From NCBI RefSeq assembly GCF_000244895.1, contig NZ_CM001441.1:5495417-5559416 (forward strand): a stretch of 64,000 nt of DNA. Direction: 5' to 3'. The notes beneath the pieces are model-generated. The model did no database searches and was not told the DNA's origin. It saw only the letters and a list, made by a program, of their open reading frames with translations. Shown here piece by piece: positions 10,315 to 19,090 of this stretch (positions within the stretch are counted from its first letter, which is position 1; each line of letters opens with the position of its first letter). Source of the stretch: Desulfosporosinus youngiae DSM 17734 (GTDB lineage Bacteria > Bacillota > Desulfitobacteriia > Desulfitobacteriales > Desulfitobacteriaceae). The translations under genes were made by a program, and so were the position numbers.

Positions 10315-11658
10315 TTATTTTCCCTCTTCTTTCCCTTTATCCTTAGCCTGATCCCCCTGTTCTTTCGAAGCGTCTTTAGATTGCTCTGCTTGTTGCTTTA
10401 ACATTTCCGGAGGAACCGTTTTAACTTGTTCATTTACGGTTTTCTCCGTGCCTAATACTTTCCCCTCAGCATCCAGATAATCTCGTGTTGTTTCTGTTTT
10501 CACCCGTTCCGTAACTTTTTCAACCCCCTGAGGAAGGCCGCCTTGCTGATCTCCGGACTGTCCCTCTTCCTTCTTTGTATCATTCTGCCCTTTTTCTTCG
10601 TCTTTGCTTTGCTCCTTTTCTTTAGAACCTTTATCCGAGGCTTGCTCCTTTTTCTTTTTATCTTGCTCTGCGCTTTGCATCGTTGTCGTATAACTTTTCT
10701 GAGTGACCGCCAGATTAGCTGGAGTAACTGCCTTAACCGCTACAACCTTAGCCGGTATTTCTCCTTGCTCGCTGGTAAGTGAATGCTCTACTTCCAGAGG
10801 TTCTTTCTTAATAACCTTCTGCGCCCATTGATAAGCATTAGCCCCCTGCAAATATGGAGCGGTATCAATATCCCCGCTTTGAGAGCCCTTGGACATCCTA
10901 TCCAACGATGGGATACTAGCTTGTCCGCCAATCAGACTTATTTTTTTGTCCAGCTGCATTTGTTTGAGGACTTCACTGGCCTGCACGGCTAACTTTTCAT
11001 TATGAGCCAAAATCCCTTGAACCGTATCCGGATTTTTCTGAAGAAAGTCTATCAGGCTTGTCCTGGCAACCGATTCGGAGCCTTTTGGAGTAGCGATGGT
11101 GTGTACTATGAGCTTGGGATACTTGCTCAGAACTGCCGTATTGCCTGCTAAGAGTTCTTGAGAGCCGGTTTCGTTCGGGTCTCCCTGTAGGACAATGACT
11201 TGACCTTCGCTCGTTTTACCTACCAATGTTTGGGCCATAAGCTCACCGGCTTTTTCTTGGTCCGGAATTATTATTCCTTCAGGCTTTACTCCGGACGGAA
11301 GCTGAGTTAAGGCTAAAACAGGTATCTCTTCGGCTTGGGATTTTTGTAAAATACTCGTATCTCCCCCTTGATAAATTAGAATCTTGGCGTCCTTCAAAGG
11401 GGATTCTTTTTCCGATTCGCTGTCCATATACTTTATTTGTACATCTTCTTTCTTGGCCAGATCTTCAATCCCTTTAGAAATAAGTAACTTATTAGGGTCC
11501 TCATTATTTAGCGAAACTGCAATAATGGTTTGATCCTGAGTCTTAGCTGAAGTTTTATTTTTATTTTTTCCTAAAAGGTCTTGTAGACCACAGCCACTTA
11601 TGGTTAAACTAAGACATAGAGGAAAAAAGATGAATAAGAATCGCAACTTCTTTGACAT
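10315..11658 (-). CDS. Periplasmic-binding-protein-like lipoprotein with charged C-terminal tail
   Basis: 447 residues. The signal peptide MSKKLRFLFIFFPLCLSLT leads to a lipobox (ISGCG), so a surface lipoprotein is expected. Residues of about 50-320 resemble type-1 periplasmic binding proteins (sugar/LacI-like): IIAVSLNNEDPN, EEIPVLALTQLPSG, VIVLQGDPNETGSQELLAG and ILAHNEKLAVQASEVL fit this fold. The last 110 residues are very rich in Lys, Glu, Asp, Gln and Ser and are probably disordered. The ATG at 11658 follows AAAGGAGTGTTGAC. The gene is single, divergent from the HDOD gene, with no permease or ATPase nearby, so a sensing or orphan binding role is as likely as transport. Confidence 0.75.
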   Translation of the reverse strand: MSKKLRFLFIFFPLCLSLTISGCGLQDLLGKNKNKTSAKTQDQTIIAVSLNNEDPNKLLISKGIEDLAKKEDVQIKYMDSESEKESPLKDAKILIYQGGDTSILQKSQAEEIPVLALTQLPSGVKPEGIIIPDQEKAGELMAQTLVGKTSEGQVIVLQGDPNETGSQELLAGNTAVLSKYPKLIVHTIATPKGSESVARTSLIDFLQKNPDTVQGILAHNEKLAVQASEVLKQMQLDKKISLIGGQASIPSLDRMSKGSQSGDIDTAPYLQGANAYQWAQKVIKKEPLEVEHSLTSEQGEIPAKVVAVKAVTPANLAVTQKSYTTTMQSAEQDKKKKEQASDKGSKEKEQSKDEEKGQNDTKKEEGQSGDQQGGLPQGVEKVTERVKTETTRDYLDAEGKVLGTEKTVNEQVKTVPPEMLKQQAEQSKDASKEQGDQAKDKGKEEGK

Positions 11659-11775
11659 GTCAACACTCCTTTCGGGGCTCTCACGCAATTCTTGAAATTA
11701 GTTTTCCCTCGTCGCCTTAAAAAATGCAGTATATAAATTCTTTACTGCTTCACAACTATTAAGGAGGGCTTTTAT

Positions 11776-12618
11776 TTGCCTATTAAATTGGAACACGTAT
11801 TAAAGCGTGTACAAGCTCTTCCTCCTCTGCCAACATCTGCTTTACGGGTTATTGCCTTAACTAAAAACCCTGACACAACTGTAAAAGATCTGGAAACCGT
11901 GATCAGTCAGGATCCCTCACTCGCTGCAGGGATCTTACGACAAGCTAACTCTGCGTATTACGGCTATGCAAGGCGAATCTCATCTCTCCAAGAAGCCATC
12001 GTCATGCTTGGTTTTCAGGTGACACAAGGGTTAGCAATGGCTTCTGCCGTCGCCCCGTTACTTAAAACCAATCTTTTAGGTTATGAGATCGAACAAGAGG
12101 GCCTCTGGAAGCATTCAATGCTGACTGCCATGACCGCCAAACGTCTTTGTCAATATAAGAAACTTCCTTATGGAGACACCGCCTTTACTGCAGGTTTGCT
12201 TCATGATATCGGAAAACTGGTGATCTCTGTTTATGTTCAGGAAGTAGGCAGTTTTCTGGTCGAGAAAGTAAAGGAGGTAAAGCTTTCCTATGTTGAACTT
12301 GAGGAAAAAGTTATAGGCTATAACCATGCTGCTGTCGGCGGCTTCCTGGCAAGAAGCTGGTTTCTGCCGGAAGATCTTGTTTCCCCAATTTCTTACCACC
12401 ATTCTCCTTCACTTGCCCCAAGTTATCCTGAACTTGCCAGTGTCGTTCATGTTGCTAATGGGCTGGCCAATTTACTGGGAATCGGCGGCGGCGTGGATAG
12501 TTTGCTAAATCCTATACAACAGGAAGCACTTGATCGACTATCCCTTGAGGAAACCGATCTGGAATATTTGCTGGCTGACCTTGGAGAATTTCTTGTCGAT
12601 CCGAGCCTATTTAGTTAA
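11776..12618 (+). CDS. HDOD domain signalling protein
   Basis: 280 residues, nearly all one HDOD domain (residues about 10-210), the catalytically degenerate relative of HD phosphohydrolases. Typical patterns are LPPLPTSALRVIALTKNP, ISQDPSLAAGILRQANSAYYG, the helix ISSLQEAIVMLGFQ, and the remaining HD-like GLLHDIGKLV. The latter keeps His-Asp, so some metal binding is possible. Such proteins act in signalling or stress and motility regulation, but no partner is visible here. The TTG at 11776 sits 7 bases after AAGGAGGG. It is one of only two plus-strand genes in the window and converges with the downstream P-loop ATPase gene, with a gap of only 12 bp. Confidence 0.88.
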   Translation: MPIKLEHVLKRVQALPPLPTSALRVIALTKNPDTTVKDLETVISQDPSLAAGILRQANSAYYGYARRISSLQEAIVMLGFQVTQGLAMASAVAPLLKTNLLGYEIEQEGLWKHSMLTAMTAKRLCQYKKLPYGDTAFTAGLLHDIGKLVISVYVQEVGSFLVEKVKEVKLSYVELEEKVIGYNHAAVGGFLARSWFLPEDLVSPISYHHSPSLAPSYPELASVVHVANGLANLLGIGGGVDSLLNPIQQEALDRLSLEETDLEYLLADLGEFLVDPSLFS

Positions 12619-12630
12619 GCTTAAATAGAA

Positions 12631-13665
12631 TCAACTTTTGATGTGTAAATCACATAAAATTTGATTAGTTAAGGTTTCCCTATAGCTATCCACTTGATCA
12701 AAATTTACGGCTTCCATATAAATCCCTTTAAGCTGAGACCTGTTCGTTTGCCAAGACGCCAAGGTCTCTTTTAATGTATTACTTAAAGGCCGATCCAAAC
12801 CTTGATCTTTCAAGTTCTCCGGATTTCCTTGCCAGATTGCTAAATGCCGCTCAGGAAAGGCAATCCCGATTACTTCATCTGGATTGAGGGGATGCAGAAC
12901 GATCTCAATCAGCTGTCCTAATTGCTGGGCTTCGCGCAGAACCCAATCTAAGGCGTCTAAGGTTTCATCCCCTTCCAGCCGGATTTGATCAAAATCCGTC
13001 AGGAAATGGGGCGCAAGATTCAACCACCCTTCTGCAGTTAAGCCGTGCAGGAAAAACGGGTTGATGACACTCTTTTGCAGCAGCTTCAGAGCATTTTCAG
13101 CCAGCGGCCAAGGGCCGCTATTTTCTTTCTTTACTTTTAACTGAGCTGAATTTCCCAATATCCAAGACATAGTTCCTTTTTCCCTAGACCGCTTTGAGCC
13201 CCTGGCGCCTATCACCGAGCTTAGTTCTGAAGCCAGCTCATCTTCCAACCTTATTTGCAAATCCAGCAACCGTTTCTCAATCTCTATTATTGACGCACGC
13301 TGCCTCTCTAATTTTAGTTCATTACAAAACAGACTGAAATCCGCGAATTTCTCAACGACACCCGGAGCTTGCCAACGAAGCGGAGAAACCTCCATGGCAT
13401 CCAGCATTGCTAAACCCATCCGGGGCATGACAAAACCTGCCATAGAATTCGGGTCGCGTACTGACCTTAAAAAATCAACGTCATATCCCCGATCCAACAA
13501 TTCTAAGCCAATAACTTTTATCATCGTCGATTTTCCTGTCCCGGGTCCTCCCACCAGAACATAAGCTCTTTGCCAATTCGGCATCATGTTGGGTAATAAG
13601 GATATGTACCCCCTTGTAGTTAGCCCCTCGGCAAAGTAATGTCGCACCCCGTTCTTATTTTTCAT
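12631..13665 (-). CDS. P-loop ATPase of the PRK06851 type, function unknown
   Basis: 344 residues. A clear Walker A, GGPGTGKSTMIK, lies near residue 38, followed by FLRSVRDPNSMAGFVMPRMGLAMLD, a pattern I associate with the PRK06851 family of Clostridia and Bacilli. A helical, probably coiled-coil segment rich in Glu, Arg and Leu spans about residues 120-155. A second part (from about 215) again reads like a core with FFLHGLTAEGWLNL, so the protein may be a duplicated ATPase in which the second Walker A is lost (inference). The ATG follows GGGGGTAATAAGC. Biological role unknown. Confidence 0.7.
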   Translation of the reverse strand: MKNKNGVRHYFAEGLTTRGYISLLPNMMPNWQRAYVLVGGPGTGKSTMIKVIGLELLDRGYDVDFLRSVRDPNSMAGFVMPRMGLAMLDAMEVSPLRWQAPGVVEKFADFSLFCNELKLERQRASIIEIEKRLLDLQIRLEDELASELSSVIGARGSKRSREKGTMSWILGNSAQLKVKKENSGPWPLAENALKLLQKSVINPFFLHGLTAEGWLNLAPHFLTDFDQIRLEGDETLDALDWVLREAQQLGQLIEIVLHPLNPDEVIGIAFPERHLAIWQGNPENLKDQGLDRPLSNTLKETLASWQTNRSQLKGIYMEAVNFDQVDSYRETLTNQILCDLHIKS

Positions 13666-13713
13666 GCTTATTACCCCCGTCGTTTTTTCAGTCAGCGTAG
13701 TCTATGCAAAATC

Positions 13714-13744
13714 GTGGTCCGAGGTTCTAGGCTCAGGGTTCGAA
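13714..13744. repeat. Degenerate TTCGAGG-type intergenic repeat
   Basis: The stretch holds the approximate tandem units CCGAGGTTC, TAGGCTC and AGGGTTCGAA. Similar low-complexity strings of TTCGA/CTCGA words occur at 26118-26150, 34543-34577, 60004-60027 and 61172-61260, always between genes. Confidence 0.45.
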
Positions 13745-13763
13745 CTAAAAATTTCAATTAATT

Positions 13764-13804
13764 AAAACAAAAGGATGTGCAACAACATTTAGTGTTACAC
13801 ATCC
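13764..13804 (-). terminator. Intrinsic terminator of ctpA
   Basis: On the minus strand the stem GGATGTGTAACA / TGTTGCACATCC (with one internal mismatch) is followed by TTTTGTTTT. It starts 13 bp after the ctpA stop codon. Confidence 0.85.
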
Positions 13805-13816
13805 ATAATATAAGTT

Positions 13817-14998
13817 CTATTTGAGTTTCTCTCGCAGAGTCTGCAGCGCCTTTTGAAGTTGAGGGTCAAAATTGGTGTCTTGAGGAGTAATAGTGGCTTG
13901 TTGTCCTTTGGGCAGCTCAGCCACGATATCGGGTTCGATTCCCTTCTTGTGGATATCCAACTTATTAGGGGTTAAATATTTAGCCGTTGTTAGTTTAACA
14001 CTGGTCCCTCCATCTAAAGGGAAGATCGTTTGCACAATCCCTTTCCCAAATGTTTTTACTCCCACCAGGTTTGCCGTTCCTTTGTCCTTGATCGCTCCGG
14101 CAACGATCTCGGCGGCAGAAGCGCTTTCCTCGTTTACAAGTACGACCATCGGCATTCCCAGATAGGTACCTGTTGCCATCTTTGTATCAACGTTCCCTTG
14201 TTTATCAACTATATAAACAACCGGACCGTCGGGAATGAAGTAACTGGCAACTTGTACGGCCGCATTAAGCTCTCCGCCGTGGTTATACCTCATATCCAGG
14301 ATGAGTCCTTTAAATTGCTTGATATTCATTGTATTAAAGGTGTCCTTAAGTTCCGTACCGGTATCGGAGCCAAACTGGGTAATACTGATATAGGCTATGT
14401 CCGGGTGCCCGGGCAAGGCCTGCCCGTCAACGGTCGGAACAGTGATGTTTTCCCTGGTTAAACTCACTGTGAAGGTCTTATTCGTGCTCTCTCTGTAGAC
14501 TGCCAGGTTTACCTTTGTGCCGGGCTCCCCACGCATCAACCCTACTGCTTTATCCTGGTCCATCCCAGCTGTATCGGCATCGTTAATCTTACTGACCACA
14601 TCACCCGATTGGATTCCAGCCTTGCTGGCCGGCGAATTCTTAATGGGGCGTAATACAACTAGCTTTTTGGGATCCTTGAGGCTCAGAACAATTCCTATCC
14701 CACCGAACTTTCCCTCAAGTATTTCAAACAATTCTTTGTTCTCTTGAGCATTCATGTATGTGGAGTATGGATCTCCTAAGATTTCTACAATCCCTTTTGT
14801 CGCACCTTCCACTAGCTGAGATGTCGATACATTTTCTAAGTAATCATGGCGGATAAGCTGTACAACATGCACTAGCCGCCCCACGTTATTGACGTTAGCA
14901 ATTACAATCCCACTTACCAACGTGGTCACCAGAACAGAAAAAATCAGGAAGATGACTCCAACACGTTTGGCAACTCGTTTCATGTTCCACTCTTGCAA
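13817..14998 (-). CDS. ctpA: S41 family carboxy-terminal processing protease
   Basis: 393 residues. A single N-terminal membrane segment (VGVIFLIFSVLVTTLVSGIV) anchors it with the protease outside. A PDZ domain spans about residues 95-180 (GGIGIVLSLKD, SPASKAGIQSGDVVSKI). The Ser-Lys dyad is visible: the serine in NEESASAAEIVAGA and the lysine in VKTFGKGIVQ, about 25 residues apart as usual. It degrades or matures envelope proteins. TTG at 14998 has GGAAGGGG 9 bases upstream; an ATG five codons later is possible. It follows an M23 hydrolase gene and the ftsEX pair, a common Firmicutes order linked to wall remodelling. Confidence 0.95.
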   Translation of the reverse strand: MQEWNMKRVAKRVGVIFLIFSVLVTTLVSGIVIANVNNVGRLVHVVQLIRHDYLENVSTSQLVEGATKGIVEILGDPYSTYMNAQENKELFEILEGKFGGIGIVLSLKDPKKLVVLRPIKNSPASKAGIQSGDVVSKINDADTAGMDQDKAVGLMRGEPGTKVNLAVYRESTNKTFTVSLTRENITVPTVDGQALPGHPDIAYISITQFGSDTGTELKDTFNTMNIKQFKGLILDMRYNHGGELNAAVQVASYFIPDGPVVYIVDKQGNVDTKMATGTYLGMPMVVLVNEESASAAEIVAGAIKDKGTANLVGVKTFGKGIVQTIFPLDGGTSVKLTTAKYLTPNKLDIHKKGIEPDIVAELPKGQQATITPQDTNFDPQLQKALQTLREKLK

Positions 14999-15098
14999 TC
15001 TATTAAACCCCTTCCCTTTCTTACACTGCCAGAAATATAACGTTCTTAGACCTGCTTCTATTATATGCTTATACTTATCCAGAAATACTGCTTATCCA

Positions 15099-16247
15099 TT
15101 AATTAGGAAAATACTGCAGAGGGTCAGTCGTGTTTCCGCCCACTCGGACTTCAAAATGCAAGTGTGCACCTGTGCTCCATCCTGTCGAGCCCACAGCCCC
15201 AATCACTTCATTGGCCTCAACGGCTTGACCTTCACTGACATCCAGGCGGGACTGATGCCCATAGAGTGTCGAGATCCCACTGCCATGGTCAATAATTGTC
15301 ATATTTCCGTAAGCCGTATTCCATCCGGCTACAATGACAACTCCTGCTCCGGCGGCATAAATCTTAGTCCCGGTCGGAGCGACAATATCCGTACCGGTAT
15401 GCAAACTGCGTTTTTTCGTAATCGGATGAGTCCGCCAGCCAAAGGGGCTGCTAATCTGATAATAGCCGGGTACCGGCCAAGTTGAAATTGTGCCATTCCC
15501 GCTCTTTCCTTTACCGGCCTGGGCCGCCTGCAATTTGCGAATCTTTTCTGACAGGGCTTTAGACTCGGCTTCCAGCCGATCAACCTCATCAAACGCCGCT
15601 TGTTGGGCTTTAAGATTCTGATCTAAAGCATCTCGCTGCTGGGATTTTTTCTTCTCCAGATCCATGCTGACTGCAGCCGCCTGGGCTTGAATCTTGGCAG
15701 CTTGATCCCTTTTGACTTGCAGCTCGCTCTTTTTCTGGTTAATCTGAACCTTTTGCTCTTCAATACCCGCCAACAATTGACGATCGTTGTCCACTAGTTT
15801 GGTGAAATATTCCATACGTGTAATGAAATCGCTAAGGTCTGAGGACTGGAAGAGCAGTTCCAAATGGCTAATCTGCCCACTCTCATAAATTCCCCGGGCT
15901 CGTTTTCCCAGGGCCAGCCGACGGTCTTCAAGTTCCGCTTGTTTTTGCTCCAATTCCTTTTGGGCTAAGGTGACCTGGTTTTGTGCTTGTGTATAAGCAA
16001 GCTTCTTCTGATTCAAATCTGTTTGAGCCTGTGCAACTTCAGTTTCTAATTTAGCCAGCTGATTTTTCATTATGTCGGACGTATAGGTAAGCTTGTTTAG
16101 CTTCCCTTGAGCTTGATCTTTCTTGTTTTGAATGTCCTGCTGCTGTTCAATACTTTCTCCAAGCTGATCGGCCCGGGAAGGCGATGCCATGTTCCCAAGC
16201 AAAAGAAGACTAACCAGCACGGTTGGTATGACTTTCTTCCCAAACAA
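15099..16247 (-). CDS. Murein hydrolase with coiled coil and M23 peptidase domain
   Basis: 382 residues. A signal peptide (KVIPTVLVSLLLLGNM) is followed by a long coiled coil (about residues 30-245, Gln/Glu/Lys/Leu rich) like that of EnvC or CwlO-type proteins. The C-terminal M23 domain is intact: HTGTD (zinc His and Asp), LYGH (catalytic His) and HLHFEV (HxH). The coiled coil of such proteins docks on FtsX, which activates cleavage of peptidoglycan peptides. Here ftsE and ftsX are directly upstream, which strongly supports that partnership. Start TTG at 16247 follows GGTGGAG. Some related proteins carry NlpC/P60 instead; this one does not. Confidence 0.93.
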   Translation of the reverse strand: MFGKKVIPTVLVSLLLLGNMASPSRADQLGESIEQQQDIQNKKDQAQGKLNKLTYTSDIMKNQLAKLETEVAQAQTDLNQKKLAYTQAQNQVTLAQKELEQKQAELEDRRLALGKRARGIYESGQISHLELLFQSSDLSDFITRMEYFTKLVDNDRQLLAGIEEQKVQINQKKSELQVKRDQAAKIQAQAAAVSMDLEKKKSQQRDALDQNLKAQQAAFDEVDRLEAESKALSEKIRKLQAAQAGKGKSGNGTISTWPVPGYYQISSPFGWRTHPITKKRSLHTGTDIVAPTGTKIYAAGAGVVIVAGWNTAYGNMTIIDHGSGISTLYGHQSRLDVSEGQAVEANEVIGAVGSTGWSTGAHLHFEVRVGGNTTDPLQYFPN

Positions 16248-16337
16248 ACTGCTCCACCATCCTTACCTAAAATTCTTGTCCCTTTAAACACGAGCTTCTA
16301 TGTGTCAAATACCTAAACCGTCATATGTAAGCTGCCT

Positions 16338-16365
16338 GCAAGTCGGGAACCGTCCCCCAACTTGC
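16338..16365. repeat. REP-like hairpin containing GGGAACCGTCCCC
   Basis: GCAAGT and ACTTGC form the outer stem and GGG/CCC the inner one around AACCGT. It lies just before the end of ftsX on the minus strand, in the gap to the M23 gene. The GACGGTT/AACCGTC core also appears at 7857-7919. Confidence 0.5.
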
Positions 16366-16374
16366 CTGCGCTTC

Positions 16375-17265
16375 CTAGGTACGAAGGAATTTCTGCAGAG
16401 AAAATCCGCTTCCTATTGCACCCATCGCCATGCCCGCCAGCAATAGACCAACCGAAACCTGACGAAAGAGAAGTTCATTCTGAACAACCGGCAAAAAAGT
16501 TAATGATGATTGGACATACATAACGATGGAATTGTAACCTAATCCAACAATGATCGCTGCCAGTGCACCTCCAACAAGACCTAATGCTAATCCTTCAATA
16601 AGGAACGGCCAACGGATAAAGCTATTACTTGCACCCACTAATTTCATGATCTGGATTTCCCGGCGGCGAGAAAAGACGTTCATTTTAACATTAATGGAAA
16701 TAAGCACAACCGCTGCAGCACCAAAGGCAGCGACTACACCAAAGCCAATCCATCTCAGCCATTGTGTAAATTTTAAGAGCTGCTCCACAAAATTCTGCCC
16801 ATAACGCACTCTCTCAACTCCAGGAAGGGCTTCCACAGATTCAGCCAAAGCTATAACATTCTGGGGATCGGCTGCCTTGACCGTCAACTTATCGGGAAAA
16901 GGGTTTGTTCCCCCTAAATCAGCCAGTATATCCTTTTCCTGCCCTCCCATTGTTTTGCCGAAATCCTCGAGGGCTTGCTCCTTGGTTACCCAGGTCACTG
17001 ATTCGACTCCCTGCATTGCCTGAATCTTACTTTGTAAAGCTTGGACTTCTTCCGGGGTCGCGCTCATTTGCACAAATGTGGCAATCTCTAACTCAGATTC
17101 AAAAGATCTTGCCATATTCGAAGCATTGGCTAAGAAAAAGATCGAATACCCCAGGATGACCAGTGAAACCATGACAGTAATCACGGAGGCAACACTAAGC
17201 CAAGGATTGCGTCTCATAGAGTTTAGTGTTTCACGAAGAATATAGCCAGAGGAATCAAGCATCAT
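16375..17265 (-). CDS. ftsX: Cell division protein FtsX
   Basis: About 296 residues with the FtsX plan: an N-terminal cytosolic stretch and membrane segment (VASVITVMVSLVILGYSIFF), a large extracellular loop (about residues 50-170), then three more membrane segments near the C-terminus (WIGFGVVAAFGAAAVVLI and later). FtsX forms a membrane complex with FtsE and activates an external murein hydrolase, here probably the coiled-coil M23 protein encoded next. The start overlaps the end of ftsE by 11 bp and has AAGGAGG nearby (inside ftsE), which fixes the ATG at 17265 or the adjacent ATG at 17262 rather than an upstream Met. Confidence 0.96.
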   Translation of the reverse strand: MMLDSSGYILRETLNSMRRNPWLSVASVITVMVSLVILGYSIFFLANASNMARSFESELEIATFVQMSATPEEVQALQSKIQAMQGVESVTWVTKEQALEDFGKTMGGQEKDILADLGGTNPFPDKLTVKAADPQNVIALAESVEALPGVERVRYGQNFVEQLLKFTQWLRWIGFGVVAAFGAAAVVLISINVKMNVFSRRREIQIMKLVGASNSFIRWPFLIEGLALGLVGGALAAIIVGLGYNSIVMYVQSSLTFLPVVQNELLFRQVSVGLLLAGMAMGAIGSGFSLQKFLRT

Positions 17266-17941
17266 AGCCGTAACCTCCTTTTTCTTCATCGCGAGCAACC
17301 CGGCCGTTTTCTATAGCGATAACTCGTTTTTGCATTTTATTGACAATCGCCCTGGCGTGAGTGGCCATGACGACGGTCGTTCCTCGTTTGTTGATATTAT
17401 AAAGTAAATCCATGATGTCCCATGCTGTCTCCGGATCAAGGTTGCCGGTAGGTTCATCTGCCACCAGCAAGGCCGGATTATTAATAACTGCTCTAGCTAC
17501 ACAGACGCGCTGCTGTTCCCCGCCGGATAGTTCATGGGGATAGGCATTTTCCTTGGCCTTAAGTCCAACCAGTTCTATGGTTGCAAGCGTACGGGTTCTA
17601 ACCTCACGCTTAGCCACTCCGATAACTTCAAGGGCAAAGGCAACGTTTTCAAAAACCGTTTTATTGGGAAGTAATTTAAAATCCTGGAAAATAACCCCAA
17701 TACCACGTCTCAAATAGGGCACTTCCCGTTCTCTCATTCGCACCAAATTTCTGCTATTGATCTGAACCTGTCCACGTGTCGGAGTCTCTTCACGGTATAA
17801 TAACTTTATTAGGGTCGATTTACCGGCCCCGCTGGGCCCCACCAGAAAAACGAAATCCCCTTTGCCAATTTTCAGATTGACATCGACAAGGGCCCTGGCA
17901 CCATTCGGATAAATCTTGGACACATTTGTCAATTGAATCAT
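17255..17941 (-). CDS. ftsE: Cell division ATP-binding protein FtsE
   Basis: 228 residues, a complete ABC ATPase: Walker A GPSGAGKSTLIKLLYRE, Q-loop region IGVIFQDFKLLPNKTVFENV, signature LSGGEQQRVCVARA, Walker B ALLVADEPTGNLD. FtsE drives FtsX to control peptidoglycan hydrolysis during division or elongation. The ATG follows AAGGAGGACAAG. Its stop codon overlaps ftsX, indicating translational coupling. The operon continues into the M23 and ctpA genes. Confidence 0.97.
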   Translation of the reverse strand: MIQLTNVSKIYPNGARALVDVNLKIGKGDFVFLVGPSGAGKSTLIKLLYREETPTRGQVQINSRNLVRMREREVPYLRRGIGVIFQDFKLLPNKTVFENVAFALEVIGVAKREVRTRTLATIELVGLKAKENAYPHELSGGEQQRVCVARAVINNPALLVADEPTGNLDPETAWDIMDLLYNINKRGTTVVMATHARAIVNKMQKRVIAIENGRVARDEEKGGYGYDA

Positions 17942-18073
17942 CTTGTCCTCCTTGATTTTCTTAAGCCACGCCCTTTTTCTCCATAACCCTTAGTTTATTC
18001 GACACCAGCTGTGGATTTCCTGTCTATATAGCTAAAACAATCCAACGTTTTCTCAGAGACAAAAAATAAGTTC

Positions 18074-18106
18074 AAAAAAGGGACCAGCCTAGGCTGATCC
18101 CTTTTT
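18074..18106 (-). terminator. Intrinsic terminator after the transketolase genes
   Basis: The stem AAAGGGATCAGCC / GGCTGGTCCCTTT (minus strand), with very small loop and one mismatch, is followed by TTTTTTG. It separates the transketolase pair from ftsE. Confidence 0.9.
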
Positions 18107-18145
18107 CCTGACAACATAATCCAGTTCTTAATTGCTTTGATATAG

Positions 18146-19090
18146 TTACCCCTGTTTTTTAGCAAGTACCTCATGAACCGCTTTCACCAGGTCACCTTTG
18201 GTTAACCCGTACTTTTCAAGAAGCTCCGAGGGTTTCCCTGATTCTCCGAAGGTATCTTTCAAACCAACACGGACGATCGGAGTAGGCTGTTTTTCTGCCA
18301 GAACTTCTGAGATTGCACTTCCCAATCCACCGATAACGTTATGTTCCTCTGCTGTCACTACAGCTTTGGTCGTTTTGGCAATACGCACAATTGTCTCTTC
18401 ATCCAGCGGCTTGACCGATGCCACATTAACCACACTGACGTTTATTCCTTCGGCGGCAAGTTCAGCAGCGGCTTCCAGGGCCATCGAAACCATAACCCCA
18501 TTAGCCATGATGGCTGCATCGGTTCCTTCTTTCAGGACATTTGCCTTCCCAATCTCAAACTGATAGTCATCGCCAAAAAGGAGCGGTACATCCAGGCGGC
18601 CCATACGAATGTAAACAGGGCCGTAATAGTTGGCAGCAGCTAAAATTACCTGACGGGTTTCTTCCCCATCAGCCGGAACCAGAACAACCATGTTGGGAAC
18701 AGCGCGCATAATCGCCACATCTTCAATAGCCTGATGGGAACCGCCGTCTTCTCCTACTGTAATTCCGGAATGTGTCGCTGCGATTTTCACATTTAGCTTA
18801 GGATAAGCAATCGAATTACGGATTTGCTCAAAGGCCCGTCCAACCGCAAAAATTGCAAAGGTGCTGGCAAAAGGGATTTTACCTGCGGCAGCTAACCCTG
18901 CGGCAGTCCCAAGCATGTTTGCCTCAGCAATCCCCATGTTAAAGAAACGTTCCGGATAGTTTTTACCAAAGTCAGCGGTCTTGGTTGACTTTGATAAATC
19001 GGCATCCAACACAACAACGTTGGGATTTTCGGCTCCTAAAATTAAGAGAGCCCTACCATATGCTTCACGTGTCGCTAAATTATCAGCCAA
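18146..19090 (-). CDS. Transketolase, C-terminal subunit
   Basis: 314 residues covering the pyrimidine-binding and C-terminal domains of transketolase. The conserved active-site block is THSGITVGEDGGSHQAIED, with the catalytic Glu of the cofactor-binding helix in FNMGIAEANM. The domain order continues with IMANGVMVSMALEAA and VTAEEHNVIGGLGSA. With the N-terminal subunit encoded just upstream it forms the thiamine-diphosphate enzyme that moves two-carbon units in the non-oxidative pentose phosphate path. The start is TTG, 9 bases after GGAGG, and lies inside the end of the preceding gene (8-bp overlap). Split transketolases are common in Clostridia and archaea. Confidence 0.95.
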   Translation of the reverse strand: MADNLATREAYGRALLILGAENPNVVVLDADLSKSTKTADFGKNYPERFFNMGIAEANMLGTAAGLAAAGKIPFASTFAIFAVGRAFEQIRNSIAYPKLNVKIAATHSGITVGEDGGSHQAIEDVAIMRAVPNMVVLVPADGEETRQVILAAANYYGPVYIRMGRLDVPLLFGDDYQFEIGKANVLKEGTDAAIMANGVMVSMALEAAAELAAEGINVSVVNVASVKPLDEETIVRIAKTTKAVVTAEEHNVIGGLGSAISEVLAEKQPTPIVRVGLKDTFGESGKPSELLEKYGLTKGDLVKAVHEVLAKKQG

